Below, in pieces: positions 44,146 to 52,908 of a DNA stretch of 64,000 bases. Position 1 is the first letter of the stretch. Each line of letters begins with the position of its first letter. This DNA is from Glaciecola flavus. Lineage in GTDB: Bacteria > Pseudomonadota > Gammaproteobacteria > Enterobacterales > Alteromonadaceae. The notes under the pieces were generated by a model. It made no database searches and had not been told where the DNA came from. It worked only from the letters and a program-made list of their open reading frames with translations. The stretch covers positions 28,882 to 92,881 of the forward strand of contig NZ_JBHRSW010000049.1 in the NCBI RefSeq assembly GCF_042646125.1. Direction: 5' to 3'. Both the position numbers and the translations under genes were made by a program.

Positions 44146-45195
44146 TTAAGACTGATTTTGCATTAAACGCTTTTCTCTGCGTTTCCACATTACCTTAGCC
44201 AATCGTTTCATACTTACCGTTGTATCAAGTTCATCAACGATTTCTACGCCTAACAATGATTCAAGAAGATCTTCTAAAGTCACAATCCCCTCAAGACCGC
44301 CGTACTCATCGACTACCAATAATATGTGCACGCGTGAGTTTAAAAAGTGGTCGAATGTTGTCGCGAGAGGCATATCACCCAATAATGTTATCATGCCCTT
44401 AGTAAATTCTTTTAACAGACGCGTTTGCTCCCCCTTAGCACTGGCAAGTAAAAGTTCTGACTTCATCACAAAGCCGGTGATATTTTCAGATACGTTGTCT
44501 TCGTATATCGGAATACGCGAGAACGGGCGGTCGGCGTACTTTTCGACGAATTCCCCTACAGTAAGATCCTCAGATAAAGAAAACACGACGGTACGGTGCG
44601 TCATTGCATCCTTGATTTTGCGCTCGTGTAAGGTTAATAAATTTTGCAGAAAGTTCGCCTCTTGAGAGGCCAACTGCCCTTCACTTTCTGACAATTCAGC
44701 CATCGCCAACAATTCGCTACGACTTAAACCTTTTAAGGGGCTCTCTTCTGTAAAACCACTTGTCAACTTTTGCGACATTTTCACAAATGGATATAGAACG
44801 AGTATCAAGTATTTTAAGAAATATGCAGTAATTGGTGCTAGAGACTTCCAATAAGTAGCGCCAAGCGTTTTCGGAATAATTTCTGAAAAAACCAATATCA
44901 ATAAAGTTAGGACAGCTGAGATTATGCCTAGGTAAGCGTCACCAAATACTGCCGCTGCTTGCGCGCCCGCGCCTGCGGCACCCATCGTATGCGCTATTGT
45001 GTTTAAGGTTAATATAGCCGATAGAGGTTTATTAATGTCAGTGGTAAGTTTATTAAGTAAGGGACCCGCTTTTTTCCCTTCTTTTTCTAGTAGAGAAATA
45101 TAGGCTTGTGAAACACTCAGTATGACAGCTTCTGCTACCGAACAAATAAACGAAAAGCCAAGCGCAATAAGAACGTAAATAACAAGTAAGACCAT
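44146..45195 (-). CDS. CNNM/DUF21 membrane protein with CBS pair
   Basis: A 349-residue protein. The N-terminal DUF21 domain has about four hydrophobic segments (1-30, 60-105, 118-138), including the SVAEAVILSVSQ and FSEIIPKTLGA motifs. A CBS tandem follows, with AMTHRTVVFSLSEDLTV, FSRIPIYEDNVSENITGF and ILLVVDEYGGLEGIVTLEDL. The C-terminal CorC_HlyC domain common in this family is absent. The family is linked to magnesium or cobalt efflux and to cation homeostasis; specificity is not determinable here. Confidence 0.88.
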   Translation of the reverse strand: MVLLVIYVLIALGFSFICSVAEAVILSVSQAYISLLEKEGKKAGPLLNKLTTDINKPLSAILTLNTIAHTMGAAGAGAQAAAVFGDAYLGIISAVLTLLILVFSEIIPKTLGATYWKSLAPITAYFLKYLILVLYPFVKMSQKLTSGFTEESPLKGLSRSELLAMAELSESEGQLASQEANFLQNLLTLHERKIKDAMTHRTVVFSLSEDLTVGEFVEKYADRPFSRIPIYEDNVSENITGFVMKSELLLASAKGEQTRLLKEFTKGMITLLGDMPLATTFDHFLNSRVHILLVVDEYGGLEGIVTLEDLLESLLGVEIVDELDTTVSMKRLAKVMWKRREKRLMQNQS

Positions 45196-45312
45196 GTGGT
45201 CAAAGCTACTCCTAAAACCATTGATACAGTAGTCTACCGATTCAAGATAAAAAGTGGAACAAGCTAGGGCTGATTAAATTGGTTTATTTTGTTTTGTGCG
45301 ATCGATAAAGGC

Positions 45313-45501
45313 TTATAACTTGGTTTTTCGCAAGTAAAAATATAAATAAGAACTGACAACAAGCGTTAAAAAAATTGCTTCAAAATCAAGATTCAATTCA
45401 AACTGATAGTATTGTTCATTGATAAACTCAGCCAAAACGGTCAAATAAATCGCAACGAATAAAACAAAGGTTATTCTGAATAAGATTCTAGATGCCTGCA
45501 C
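45313..45501 (-). CDS. Small two-helix membrane protein, hypothetical
   Basis: A 62-residue protein with two hydrophobic segments (ILFRITFVLFVAIYLTVLA and FEAIFLTLVVSSYLYFYL) and a basic C-terminus RKTKL. The GTG start at 45501 is supported by AGAGGAAC with proper spacing. I recognise no family. It lies between tuf and the CNNM gene on the same strand, with its own 5' gap. Confidence 0.6.
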   Translation of the reverse strand: MQASRILFRITFVLFVAIYLTVLAEFINEQYYQFELNLDFEAIFLTLVVSSYLYFYLRKTKL

Positions 45502-45747
45502 AACAAGTTCCTCTATTCTCGACTGAATGAGCTGTTATTCTGTTAATAGTCAATTTTTTGACACCACGATTCTGCGATAGGTTCCGCGTTTTTTCAAGCG
45601 TAGATATGATGAGAGTAGAATAATTTTTAATCAACAATAGTTAATCGCTTAAAATTCATAATGATAAGTCTTTTTCATCAACTCAAATTTTTAGCAAACT
45701 GCTCATATTATTATGAGGACAAGAGTATGAAGTTGCAGTTATAAAAA

Positions 45748-45767
45748 AGGCCAGCAAATGCTGGCCT
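45748..45767 (-). terminator. Terminator after tuf
   Basis: Stem AGGCCAGC / GCTGGCCT with a four-base loop, 30 bp beyond the tuf stop. On the minus strand it is followed by TTTTTTATAAC. Confidence 0.92.
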
Positions 45768-45796
45768 CATATTCGATGTATTGTGCGCCTAAACGA

Positions 45797-46981
45797 TTAG
45801 TCTAGGATTTTTGCTACAACACCCGCACCTACTGTGCGACCACCTTCACGGATAGCGAAGCGTAAACCTTCATCCATCGCGATTGGAGCAATTAGTTCAA
45901 CAACAAACTTCAAGTTGTCGCCAGGCATAACCATTTCTACGCCTTCTGGCAATTCTACAGCACCAGTTACGTCTGTTGTACGGAAGTAGAACTGTGGACG
46001 ATAGCCTTTAAAGAATGGCGTGTGACGACCACCTTCATCTTTGCTTAGTACATAGACTTCTGCTTCAAACTTAGTGTGTGGGTTGATTGAACCAGGCTTA
46101 GACAATACTTGTCCACGCTCTACTTCATCACGCTTAGTTCCACGAAGTAGTACACCTACGTTCTCACCTGCGCGACCTTCGTCTAGCAACTTGCGGAACA
46201 TCTCTACACCAGTACAAGTCGTTGTAGTCGTTTCTTTAATACCTACGATTTCAACTTCTTCACCTACCTTGATGATACCCTGCTCTACACGACCAGTAAC
46301 AACCGTACCACGACCTGAGATTGAGAATACATCTTCAATCGGTAAGATGAATGGCTTGTCGATATCACGCTCTGGCTCTGGAATGTATGAGTCTAAGGCT
46401 TCACCTAGTTCGATGATTTTTGCTTCCCACGCTTCATCACCTTCTAGTGCTTTAAGTGCTGAGCCTTGGATAACAGGTAAGTCATCACCTGGGAATTCAT
46501 ATTCTGAAAGTAATTCACGTACTTCCATTTCAACTAATTCTAGCAACTCTTCATCATCTACCATGTCACATTTGTTCATGAATACGATGATGTAAGGTAC
46601 GCCTACCTGACGACCCAATAGAATGTGCTCACGCGTTTGTGGCATTGGGCCATCTGTCGCCGCAACTACTAGGATAGCGCCGTCCATTTGTGCCGCACCG
46701 GTGATCATGTTTTTAACATAGTCAGCGTGTCCTGGGCAGTCTACGTGTGCGTAGTGACGCGTAGGCGTGTCATATTCTACGTGTGACGTCGCGATAGTGA
46801 TACCACGCTCACGCTCTTCTGGTGCGTTATCGATTTGGTCGAATGCTTGTGCAGCTCCACCATAGGTCTTTGCTAGAACTGTAGTGATTGCTGCTGTTAA
46901 CGTCGTTTTACCGTGGTCAACGTGGCCAATTGTACCTACGTTTACGTGCGGTTTCGTACGTTCAAACTTTTCTTTTGCCAT
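45797..46981 (-). CDS. tuf: Elongation factor Tu
   Basis: Delivers aminoacyl-tRNA to the ribosome. The 394 residues match EF-Tu. G1 is GHVDHGKTTLTAAIT, G3 is DCPGHADYVKNM, G4 is NKCD, and the C-terminus ends GAGVVAKILD. It lies 49 bp after tRNA-Thr(GGT) and shares its transcript with four tRNAs, the tufB arrangement of gammaproteobacteria. A second tuf copy would be expected near fusA outside this window. Confidence 0.99.
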   Translation of the reverse strand: MAKEKFERTKPHVNVGTIGHVDHGKTTLTAAITTVLAKTYGGAAQAFDQIDNAPEERERGITIATSHVEYDTPTRHYAHVDCPGHADYVKNMITGAAQMDGAILVVAATDGPMPQTREHILLGRQVGVPYIIVFMNKCDMVDDEELLELVEMEVRELLSEYEFPGDDLPVIQGSALKALEGDEAWEAKIIELGEALDSYIPEPERDIDKPFILPIEDVFSISGRGTVVTGRVEQGIIKVGEEVEIVGIKETTTTTCTGVEMFRKLLDEGRAGENVGVLLRGTKRDEVERGQVLSKPGSINPHTKFEAEVYVLSKDEGGRHTPFFKGYRPQFYFRTTDVTGAVELPEGVEMVMPGDNLKFVVELIAPIAMDEGLRFAIREGGRTVGAGVVAKILD

Positions 46982-47030
46982 GTCTATTTTCCTAGCAAAG
47001 TTATAAAATTAAATTAATGAAGCAACCAGA

Positions 47031-47106
47031 TGGTGCTGATAGGCAGATTTGAACTGCCGACCTCACCCTTACCAAGGGTGCGCTCTACCAACTGAGCTAT
47101 ATCAGC
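47031..47106 (-). tRNA. tRNA-Thr (GGT)
   Basis: A 76-nt tRNA with acceptor GCTGATA, anticodon GGT in the loop TTGGTAA, T-arm AGTTCAAATCT and encoded CCA. It is the last tRNA before tuf, corresponding to E. coli thrT. Confidence 0.98.
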
Positions 47107-47115
47107 AGACTTGTT

Positions 47116-47190
<75 letters not shown>

Positions 47191-47223
47191 AATCCGCTAT
47201 TCTCTGGCCACCTCTAGAGAAAG

Positions 47224-47308
47224 TGGTGGAGGGGGCAGGATTCGAACCTGCGAAGGCTGAGCCGGCAGATTTACAGTCTGCTCCCGTTGACCGCTTGGGT
47301 ACCCCTCC
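47224..47308 (-). tRNA. tRNA-Tyr (GTA)
   Basis: An 85-nt class II tRNA with acceptor GGAGGGG, anticodon GTA (CTGTAAA loop), a long variable arm, T-arm GGTTCGAATCC and encoded CCA. It corresponds to tyrU. Confidence 0.98.
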
Positions 47309-47316
47309 TGATTTGA

Positions 47317-47392
<76 letters not shown>

Positions 47393-47412
47393 ACTGCATC
47401 AAGTGGGTGCGA

Positions 47413-47441
47413 ATTCTAGAGTAAGGTTTCGAACGTTGCAA
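47413..47441 (-). promoter_or_regulatory. Promoter of the tRNA-tuf operon
   Basis: On the minus strand, TTGCAA (47436-47441) and TAGAAT (47413-47418) are separated by 17 bp, with a GC-rich discriminator TCGCACCC. It lies about 20 bp before the first tRNA. Confidence 0.8.
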
Positions 47442-47527
47442 GTGGGAATTTGCAAAAAAATACAGTTTTTTTTGATTTTTTGATTGAATGCTGAATAAAC
47501 ACACAAAAACCGCACTAATTGTCGTCA

Positions 47528-48298
47528 TCAAGTGTTTTTATTAAGCTCAGACACTACAGCCGCCATACCAATTAGCACTAAATTATCAAAATACTGGCAA
47601 CCTAAAGTAAGTTTATTGGGTAAATTGTCGTATAAAAATTTGCCGTCTCCGCCACCAATAAAAATATCAAATTGCTCGCATTGCTCAGCAAACAAATCTG
47701 CAGCAGTGCTCACCACGCCAATAAGCTGCGCTAAGGCTCCATTTGCCACACAATAAGGTGTATCGGATCCAAACTGAAGCGTGCCGAGCAATTCACTATT
47801 ATCGACTACTTTTGCAGCTTGCTGAGAAATAGCCCGACGGGAAACGGTGTACCCTGTCGAAATCCATCCCCCAATATGGGCATGACCAATTACAGCATCA
47901 GTGGTGAGAGCTGTTCCAGCGTGAAAGACTAGATAATTTTTACTTCCTAAGGCGCGACAAGCAAGTATACACATCCACCTGTCTACTCCCATGTTGTTCA
48001 CGACTGGGTAGCTATTGGCAATCCCTAGTTCAGATTCACGAGCCTTCAGGAATACTATGTTTGCTGTTGGCTGACCAAGTTGGCTTAAACGTTTTATCAA
48101 CTCACTATCTGCCGCGACACAACAAATATAGATACTATTAGCCGACTTAGATATTTCTTCAAGTGCATCTAAAGAGGTATAGCATGTCAACAACTCAGAC
48201 AAGACAGAACTGTCAGGATTAAACCACGAGTATTTGATATTTGTATTACCAATATCAACTAACAAGCTGGCTGCGTCTGACACTGATTTCGCCCCCAT
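47528..48298 (-). CDS. coaX: Type III pantothenate kinase
   Basis: Phosphorylates pantothenate in coenzyme A synthesis. The ASKHA fold shows SLLVDIGNTNIKYSWF (phosphate 1), GVDRWMCILACRAL and FHAGTALTTDAVIGHAHIGG. The ATG at 48298 gives 256 residues. An in-frame ATG further upstream is deeper in birA, and GTG 48286 or TTG 48268 are credible alternatives closer to the conserved LLVDIGNT. All of these overlap the end of birA, so the genes are coupled. With panP, two coenzyme A pathway genes lie in this window. Confidence 0.9.
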   Translation of the reverse strand: MGAKSVSDAASLLVDIGNTNIKYSWFNPDSSVLSELLTCYTSLDALEEISKSANSIYICCVAADSELIKRLSQLGQPTANIVFLKARESELGIANSYPVVNNMGVDRWMCILACRALGSKNYLVFHAGTALTTDAVIGHAHIGGWISTGYTVSRRAISQQAAKVVDNSELLGTLQFGSDTPYCVANGALAQLIGVVSTAADLFAEQCEQFDIFIGGGDGKFLYDNLPNKLTLGCQYFDNLVLIGMAAVVSELNKNT

Positions 48299-49250
48299 GA
48301 TAAGATTTAATGCTCCCTTCATTCTCTAACAGCAAAGCACCACTACTATCAACGCCCTTACAAACTCCTTTTATGCGCTGATTGCCTGACATCAATTCCA
48401 CTGCTTGGTTATAAAACAAATCTGCTTGCTCCCACTCTGGTAAAAATGGTCTCAAGCCTTCTTGCTCGAACACGGGTAATATTTGCCAAACATTTTCAAT
48501 TAAACGAGCGGCCAGTTCGTTTCTATCAATGCTACGCCCTGCTACCGTCGATAGGTCAGTATACGCTTGTTCAATACCTTCTATATCGCTGGGAAGTTGA
48601 ACATTGACCCCAATGCCAATAATCGCATCGGTTGATCCTCCCACTTGTCCTTCAACCTCAATCAGAATCCCACATAGTTTTTTTTGGTTCGCATAAACGT
48701 CATTAGGCCACTTAAGCTGACAACTTGCGTAACCCAAACCTGCGATAGTTCTGATAACTGCTATCCCAATAACTAGCGATAAACCAGCCATCGATTGATA
48801 ACCAGACTCAAAACGCCAGAGCATCGACATATATATACTGGCACCAAAAGGGGACACCCAAGTTCGCCCTCTACGACCTCTTCCAGCCGTTTGTGCTTCG
48901 GCTAAAATGCAGGCTCCATTTTGTAGATTTACCGCATCTTTCTTGAGCACATCATTTGTCGAACTAATGATATTTTCAATATGGATAAGTGTTTCAGCAC
49001 TTGGTTTGTTGATGAGAGAAGAAATTTTATTAGCATCGAGCATCACTATAGCTTGGGAAAGCTTGTATCCTCGGCCTTTGACAGTATAAATATCTAAACC
49101 TAAGGCAACCAGCGCTTTAATATGGTTAGAGATAGCACTTCTTGATAAATTTAGCGTTTGTGCCAAATCTTCACCCGAAACAAAACTACCTTTACTCAAT
49201 ATCGACACAATTTTTGTGCGAATTCTATTTATTTCGACTTTATTTCTCAT
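48255..49250 (-). CDS. birA: Biotin-protein ligase / biotin operon repressor
   Basis: Attaches biotin to acetyl-CoA carboxylase and represses bio genes. The 331 residues include the N-terminal winged helix (GEDLAQTLNLSRSAISNHIK), so the regulatory form is present. The ligase domain has the biotinoyl-AMP loop AGRGRRGRTWVSPFGAS, WPNDVYANQKKLCGILIE and the C-terminal SH3-like domain. It lies seven bases after murB and overlaps coaX, the standard murB-birA-coaX run. Confidence 0.97.
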   Translation of the reverse strand: MRNKVEINRIRTKIVSILSKGSFVSGEDLAQTLNLSRSAISNHIKALVALGLDIYTVKGRGYKLSQAIVMLDANKISSLINKPSAETLIHIENIISSTNDVLKKDAVNLQNGACILAEAQTAGRGRRGRTWVSPFGASIYMSMLWRFESGYQSMAGLSLVIGIAVIRTIAGLGYASCQLKWPNDVYANQKKLCGILIEVEGQVGGSTDAIIGIGVNVQLPSDIEGIEQAYTDLSTVAGRSIDRNELAARLIENVWQILPVFEQEGLRPFLPEWEQADLFYNQAVELMSGNQRIKGVCKGVDSSGALLLENEGSIKSYHGGEISVRRSQLVS

Positions 49251-49257
49251 ATCTTAT

Positions 49258-50262
49258 TTACAACGATACCAGTCCATTACGACCAATTAATCTCACTTCA
49301 TTTTCTAATTGAATATCAAACCGGTCGAGTACGGATTGGCGTATTTCTCGAGCGAGAGAGAGCAATTCATGCCCTTTTCCATCAGACAAATTTAGTAATA
49401 CCAATGCTTGTTTTTCGTGACATTGTATACCACCTATTTTCTTACCTTTAAAACCCAAGGTATCGATAAGCCAAGCGGCAGGAACTTTAACTTTGCCATC
49501 CTCACTTGGATAATGCGGTATATTGAGGTATTCCCTTTGCAACTCAAAATATTGTGCCAAAGTAATGATTGGGTTCTTAAAAAAACTGCCTGCGTTGCCG
49601 TATTCCGCGGGATCAGGCAACTTTTCTTGCCTCGTTTTTACTACCGTTTCGAAAATGTCTTTTGGGCTAGTTTTTTTTAACTTAGCTAGAGGTCCGTAAC
49701 TCGTCACTACGACATTATCCTTTGGTATTGCAAAATTAACGCTAATAATTATTCGCTCGGCGGTTCTGTCTCGTTTAAATACACTGTCGCGGTAAGCAAA
49801 CTGGCATTCTTTATTGTTGAAATAACCGATACGCTTTGATTTCACGTCAACAAATTCAACACTATGAATAAACTCTTTTATTTCTACACCATAGGCGCCA
49901 ATGTTTTGGATGGGCGCTGCACCAACCGTACCCGGTATTAGCGCTAGGTTTTCTAGACCATGAATACTTCGCTCTAAGCAGAATAGTACTAGTTGATGCC
50001 AGTTTTCCCCTGAAGCAACGTTGAGGTGATAAAAATTGTCGTCTTCAAAAACGGTTATTCCCTTTAAACGGTTTAGCAATACAGTCCCAACATAGTCTTC
50101 GATGAAGACTGTATTGCTGCCTTCACCCAATACGATAAATGGCTTATCTGTCAGCAGCGCTAAAGAATTTGTTAAACCATCAAGACTTTCTATAGTCTTA
50201 ATCTCAGTACAAGATGCGTCAAATCCAAAGGTGTGATACGACTGTAATGATTGCAAACGCAT
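49258..50262 (-). CDS. murB: UDP-N-acetylenolpyruvoylglucosamine reductase
   Basis: FAD/NADPH enzyme that makes UDP-MurNAc for peptidoglycan. The 334 residues are of the type I (E. coli-like) form. FAD-binding segments are VLGEGSNTVFIED and LIPGTVGAAPIQNIGAYG; catalytic residues lie in YRDSVFK and GNAGSFFKNP (Ser proton donor), with the final Glu in QLENEVRLIG. It is the first gene of murB-birA-coaX and is divergent from the TPR-GGDEF gene. Confidence 0.98.
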   Translation of the reverse strand: MRLQSLQSYHTFGFDASCTEIKTIESLDGLTNSLALLTDKPFIVLGEGSNTVFIEDYVGTVLLNRLKGITVFEDDNFYHLNVASGENWHQLVLFCLERSIHGLENLALIPGTVGAAPIQNIGAYGVEIKEFIHSVEFVDVKSKRIGYFNNKECQFAYRDSVFKRDRTAERIIISVNFAIPKDNVVVTSYGPLAKLKKTSPKDIFETVVKTRQEKLPDPAEYGNAGSFFKNPIITLAQYFELQREYLNIPHYPSEDGKVKVPAAWLIDTLGFKGKKIGGIQCHEKQALVLLNLSDGKGHELLSLAREIRQSVLDRFDIQLENEVRLIGRNGLVSL

Positions 50263-50403
50263 GATTTCCTTAAATTATTAGTGCCTGCTTATCTTTGGTA
50301 TCTCTGTATGTTACATAAAAACAGACCCTTGTATAAGCAGTAAAGTGGAAAAACTTTGTATATCAATAAATACTATAATGAAGCTAATAGGCAAAACACT
50401 AAA

Positions 50404-52281
50404 ATGAGCAATTCTCTTCCTTTTTCACAAGGCCTGATTATCGTCGTGATTAGCCTTGTTTTTAGTTGTGCCACTATCGCCGACACTGCATCTAAAATAG
50501 AGTTTTTTGATGAATCTTATAAGTATCAGCTGCTTGAGATGCAACAAGATCCGGCTGCGTATATTTCTGCAAAACAAGTATTTGCATTTAGAAGTAAACA
50601 AGATTTTCAAACCTTATTCGTAGCTATTCAGGCATATGAAGCGCTTGGCAAAAAACAATTGGCAGCAGAAAAGCTACGGGCAGGTATTACCGCCAGTTTT
50701 TCTAATGAGCTAGAAAGTGGTAGACAAATACGCGCAATACTTTTTGAAAAAATGAGCGACCTTCTGTTTTCTTCTAGTCAATTTGAACAAGCTCGCCAGG
50801 CGATAGGTAACGCCATAAACCAAGGTAACGCTGACTTTGGTACCCTCGATCTTGTAAACCGTTTGCAGAAAAGAGCCAAAATCGATACCACCATGGGGGC
50901 AAATATCGATGCTTTGCAAGATCTCCAGCTTGCACTTCAGCTAGCAAAAACGATAGATAACGAGTATAAAATTTCAGAAATCGCCATGTCGATTATGAAA
51001 GTTCACCAAAGTAGAAGCGAGCATTCCATAGCAGTTAGCTACGCCAATCAAGCACTTACAACATTGAGACAGCGAGAATTACCGCATATGCTAGCCCAAG
51101 CATTAGTTTTAAGTGCAGAAAGTTATATTGCCGTCAACCAGAGTACTATAGCCCTCAATCACCTGTTAGAAGCAGAAAAAATACTCTCTAGCACACCAGA
51201 TCAAAACATCTCAGCACAACTATTTAAAAACAAAGCCAAAATTGCTCTACAGGCAACTAACACTGAACAAGCCATAGAGTTTGCTAAACAGGCTATAGCA
51301 CTATCTGGTGAAACCTCTTCATCATCAATGGCTGATTCGCACTTATTATTGAGTATGGCCTACGCAGGGAATGACGACATCGACGCCGCGATAGAACACT
51401 TGGTCACGGCTTTTGAAGTGATTCAGAACCAACAAATCCCGTTTTCACTCTTGCAAAACCTTCACTTACACAGAGCTGAATTACTGAGTATATTAGGGAG
51501 ATATGAGGATGCGTATAGGTTGACTAAACATATTGTCGAAAGTAGAGAACTCAACCAACCCATTGACGAAATGAAACGCATGCTCGATATGCACACTAAT
51601 TTTCAACTGAAACTGCAACAACAAGAGAACATTAAATTAAAACAAGAAAACGAATCACAGGAAACTGAGCTTGAAAACAAAGCCATGCTTACGCAGTTGT
51701 ATTCAGTCATTATGGTTTTACTATTTTTGAGTAGTATACTGCTGTTTTTATTGTTTATTCGAACTCGAAACCATCGCAAAAACCTAGAGCAAATAGCGCA
51801 TAGGGATCATTTGACTGACCTATACTCGCGGCGGCGAATTTTTGAAATTCTATCATTTCAACATGACATGTTTAGACGTAACAAGCAGGCCTATTGTATT
51901 GCTATTGTAGACTTAGATCATTTTAAAAAAATCAATGATAATTACGGCCATCAAATCGGCGATGAGGTCTTGAAAGCGTTTGCACAAATTGCCAAAGAGT
52001 GTTTCAGAAAAACCGATAGTATCGGCAGAATTGGTGGAGAAGAATTTTTATTTATTTTTCCCGAAACACCACTTAACCAGGGAGAACGTTTGTTAAACGT
52101 TTTTTCTGAACGCATCAGAAAAATCAGTGAACGTCTAAAACTTGATCAAGTCACAACCGCATCTGTAGGCATGGTCTCCCCTTCTAAAACAGATAAAATA
52201 AGCGAAGCACTTAAACGAGCCGACGAGGCCTTATACTCAGCCAAAGAAAACGGGAGGGATCAAATTGTAACGGGAGATTAA
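50404..52281 (+). CDS. Periplasmic-TPR diguanylate cyclase
   Basis: A predicted c-di-GMP synthase of 625 residues from ATG 50404. The frame extends upstream to TTG 50356, but the signal sequence (GLIIVVISLVFSCATIADT) begins best at 50404. About 380 residues of TPR-like helices form a periplasmic sensor. A coiled coil (LKQENESQETELENKAML) precedes one membrane helix (SVIMVLLFLSSILLFLLFI) and the GGDEF domain with DLDHFKKINDNYGHQ and GGEEF. An RxxD inhibitory site (RKTD) precedes it, so product inhibition is likely. The signal is unknown. Confidence 0.92.
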   Translation: MSNSLPFSQGLIIVVISLVFSCATIADTASKIEFFDESYKYQLLEMQQDPAAYISAKQVFAFRSKQDFQTLFVAIQAYEALGKKQLAAEKLRAGITASFSNELESGRQIRAILFEKMSDLLFSSSQFEQARQAIGNAINQGNADFGTLDLVNRLQKRAKIDTTMGANIDALQDLQLALQLAKTIDNEYKISEIAMSIMKVHQSRSEHSIAVSYANQALTTLRQRELPHMLAQALVLSAESYIAVNQSTIALNHLLEAEKILSSTPDQNISAQLFKNKAKIALQATNTEQAIEFAKQAIALSGETSSSSMADSHLLLSMAYAGNDDIDAAIEHLVTAFEVIQNQQIPFSLLQNLHLHRAELLSILGRYEDAYRLTKHIVESRELNQPIDEMKRMLDMHTNFQLKLQQQENIKLKQENESQETELENKAMLTQLYSVIMVLLFLSSILLFLLFIRTRNHRKNLEQIAHRDHLTDLYSRRRIFEILSFQHDMFRRNKQAYCIAIVDLDHFKKINDNYGHQIGDEVLKAFAQIAKECFRKTDSIGRIGGEEFLFIFPETPLNQGERLLNVFSERIRKISERLKLDQVTTASVGMVSPSKTDKISEALKRADEALYSAKENGRDQIVTGD

Positions 52282-52377
52282 CGTGTACTAGACTTTGTAT
52301 CGAAGTTCTTGTTTACTTTAATCTTTGTAGCAATTGCGTCAACACCTCCTACTTTAACCCCGTTACAGAGCAAAAAC

Positions 52378-52908
52378 ATGGCGTTTACTAACAACATATT
52401 GTCTGATTCAGATATTAGTATAACCAAGGTGATACTCAGCCCACTCTCTCCCAAGTACCGCAAAATCAACTTGATTTTTACGCTACTTTTTACTCTTTTC
52501 ATTGCGGCTATCCCCGTTTTTCTAAAATTTGCATGGTTTATAGATATGCCCAGTGGTTACCACCAACATTACCTATGGATAGTTGCGGCAATATGTCTGC
52601 TTGGATCATGGGTTTTTGTATATCATTTTTTTGCCGATCCACAGAAGGCCTATGCGCTGCGGGAGCATGACCTGCACTTTCAGACAGGCTTGTTTTTTCG
52701 TAAACATCTCAGTCAACCGATTTTGCGAATACAACATATCGAGATAAAACGCGGCCCCATCGAACGCAAAGCAGATCTGGCTACTTTACAAGTTTTTAGC
52801 GCGGGCGGAGCTAGTCACACGTTTTACATTCCCGGTCTTGCATACGAAACGGCAGTAAAACTGCGTGGATACATTCTTGACCACAAGGATTTAAGCCTAG
52901 ATGAGTAA
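52378..52908 (+). CDS. YdbS-like bacterial PH-domain membrane protein
   Basis: A 176-residue protein with two adjacent membrane helices (LIFTLLFTLFIAAIPVFL and WIVAAICLLGSWVFVY), followed by one bPH2 domain (YALREHDLHFQTGLFFRK, then ILRIQHIEIKRGPIERK and LATLQVFSAGG). I take ATG 52378; the longer TTG start adds an unlikely N-terminus. Its stop overlaps the next gene by eight bases. YdbS/YdbT pairs are widespread membrane proteins of unknown function. Confidence 0.82.
   Translation: MAFTNNILSDSDISITKVILSPLSPKYRKINLIFTLLFTLFIAAIPVFLKFAWFIDMPSGYHQHYLWIVAAICLLGSWVFVYHFFADPQKAYALREHDLHFQTGLFFRKHLSQPILRIQHIEIKRGPIERKADLATLQVFSAGGASHTFYIPGLAYETAVKLRGYILDHKDLSLDE

Noticed and set aside
46074..46595. 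Plus-strand ORF of 173 residues
   Set aside because: It lies entirely antisense to tuf and is a product of the codon bias of a highly expressed gene.
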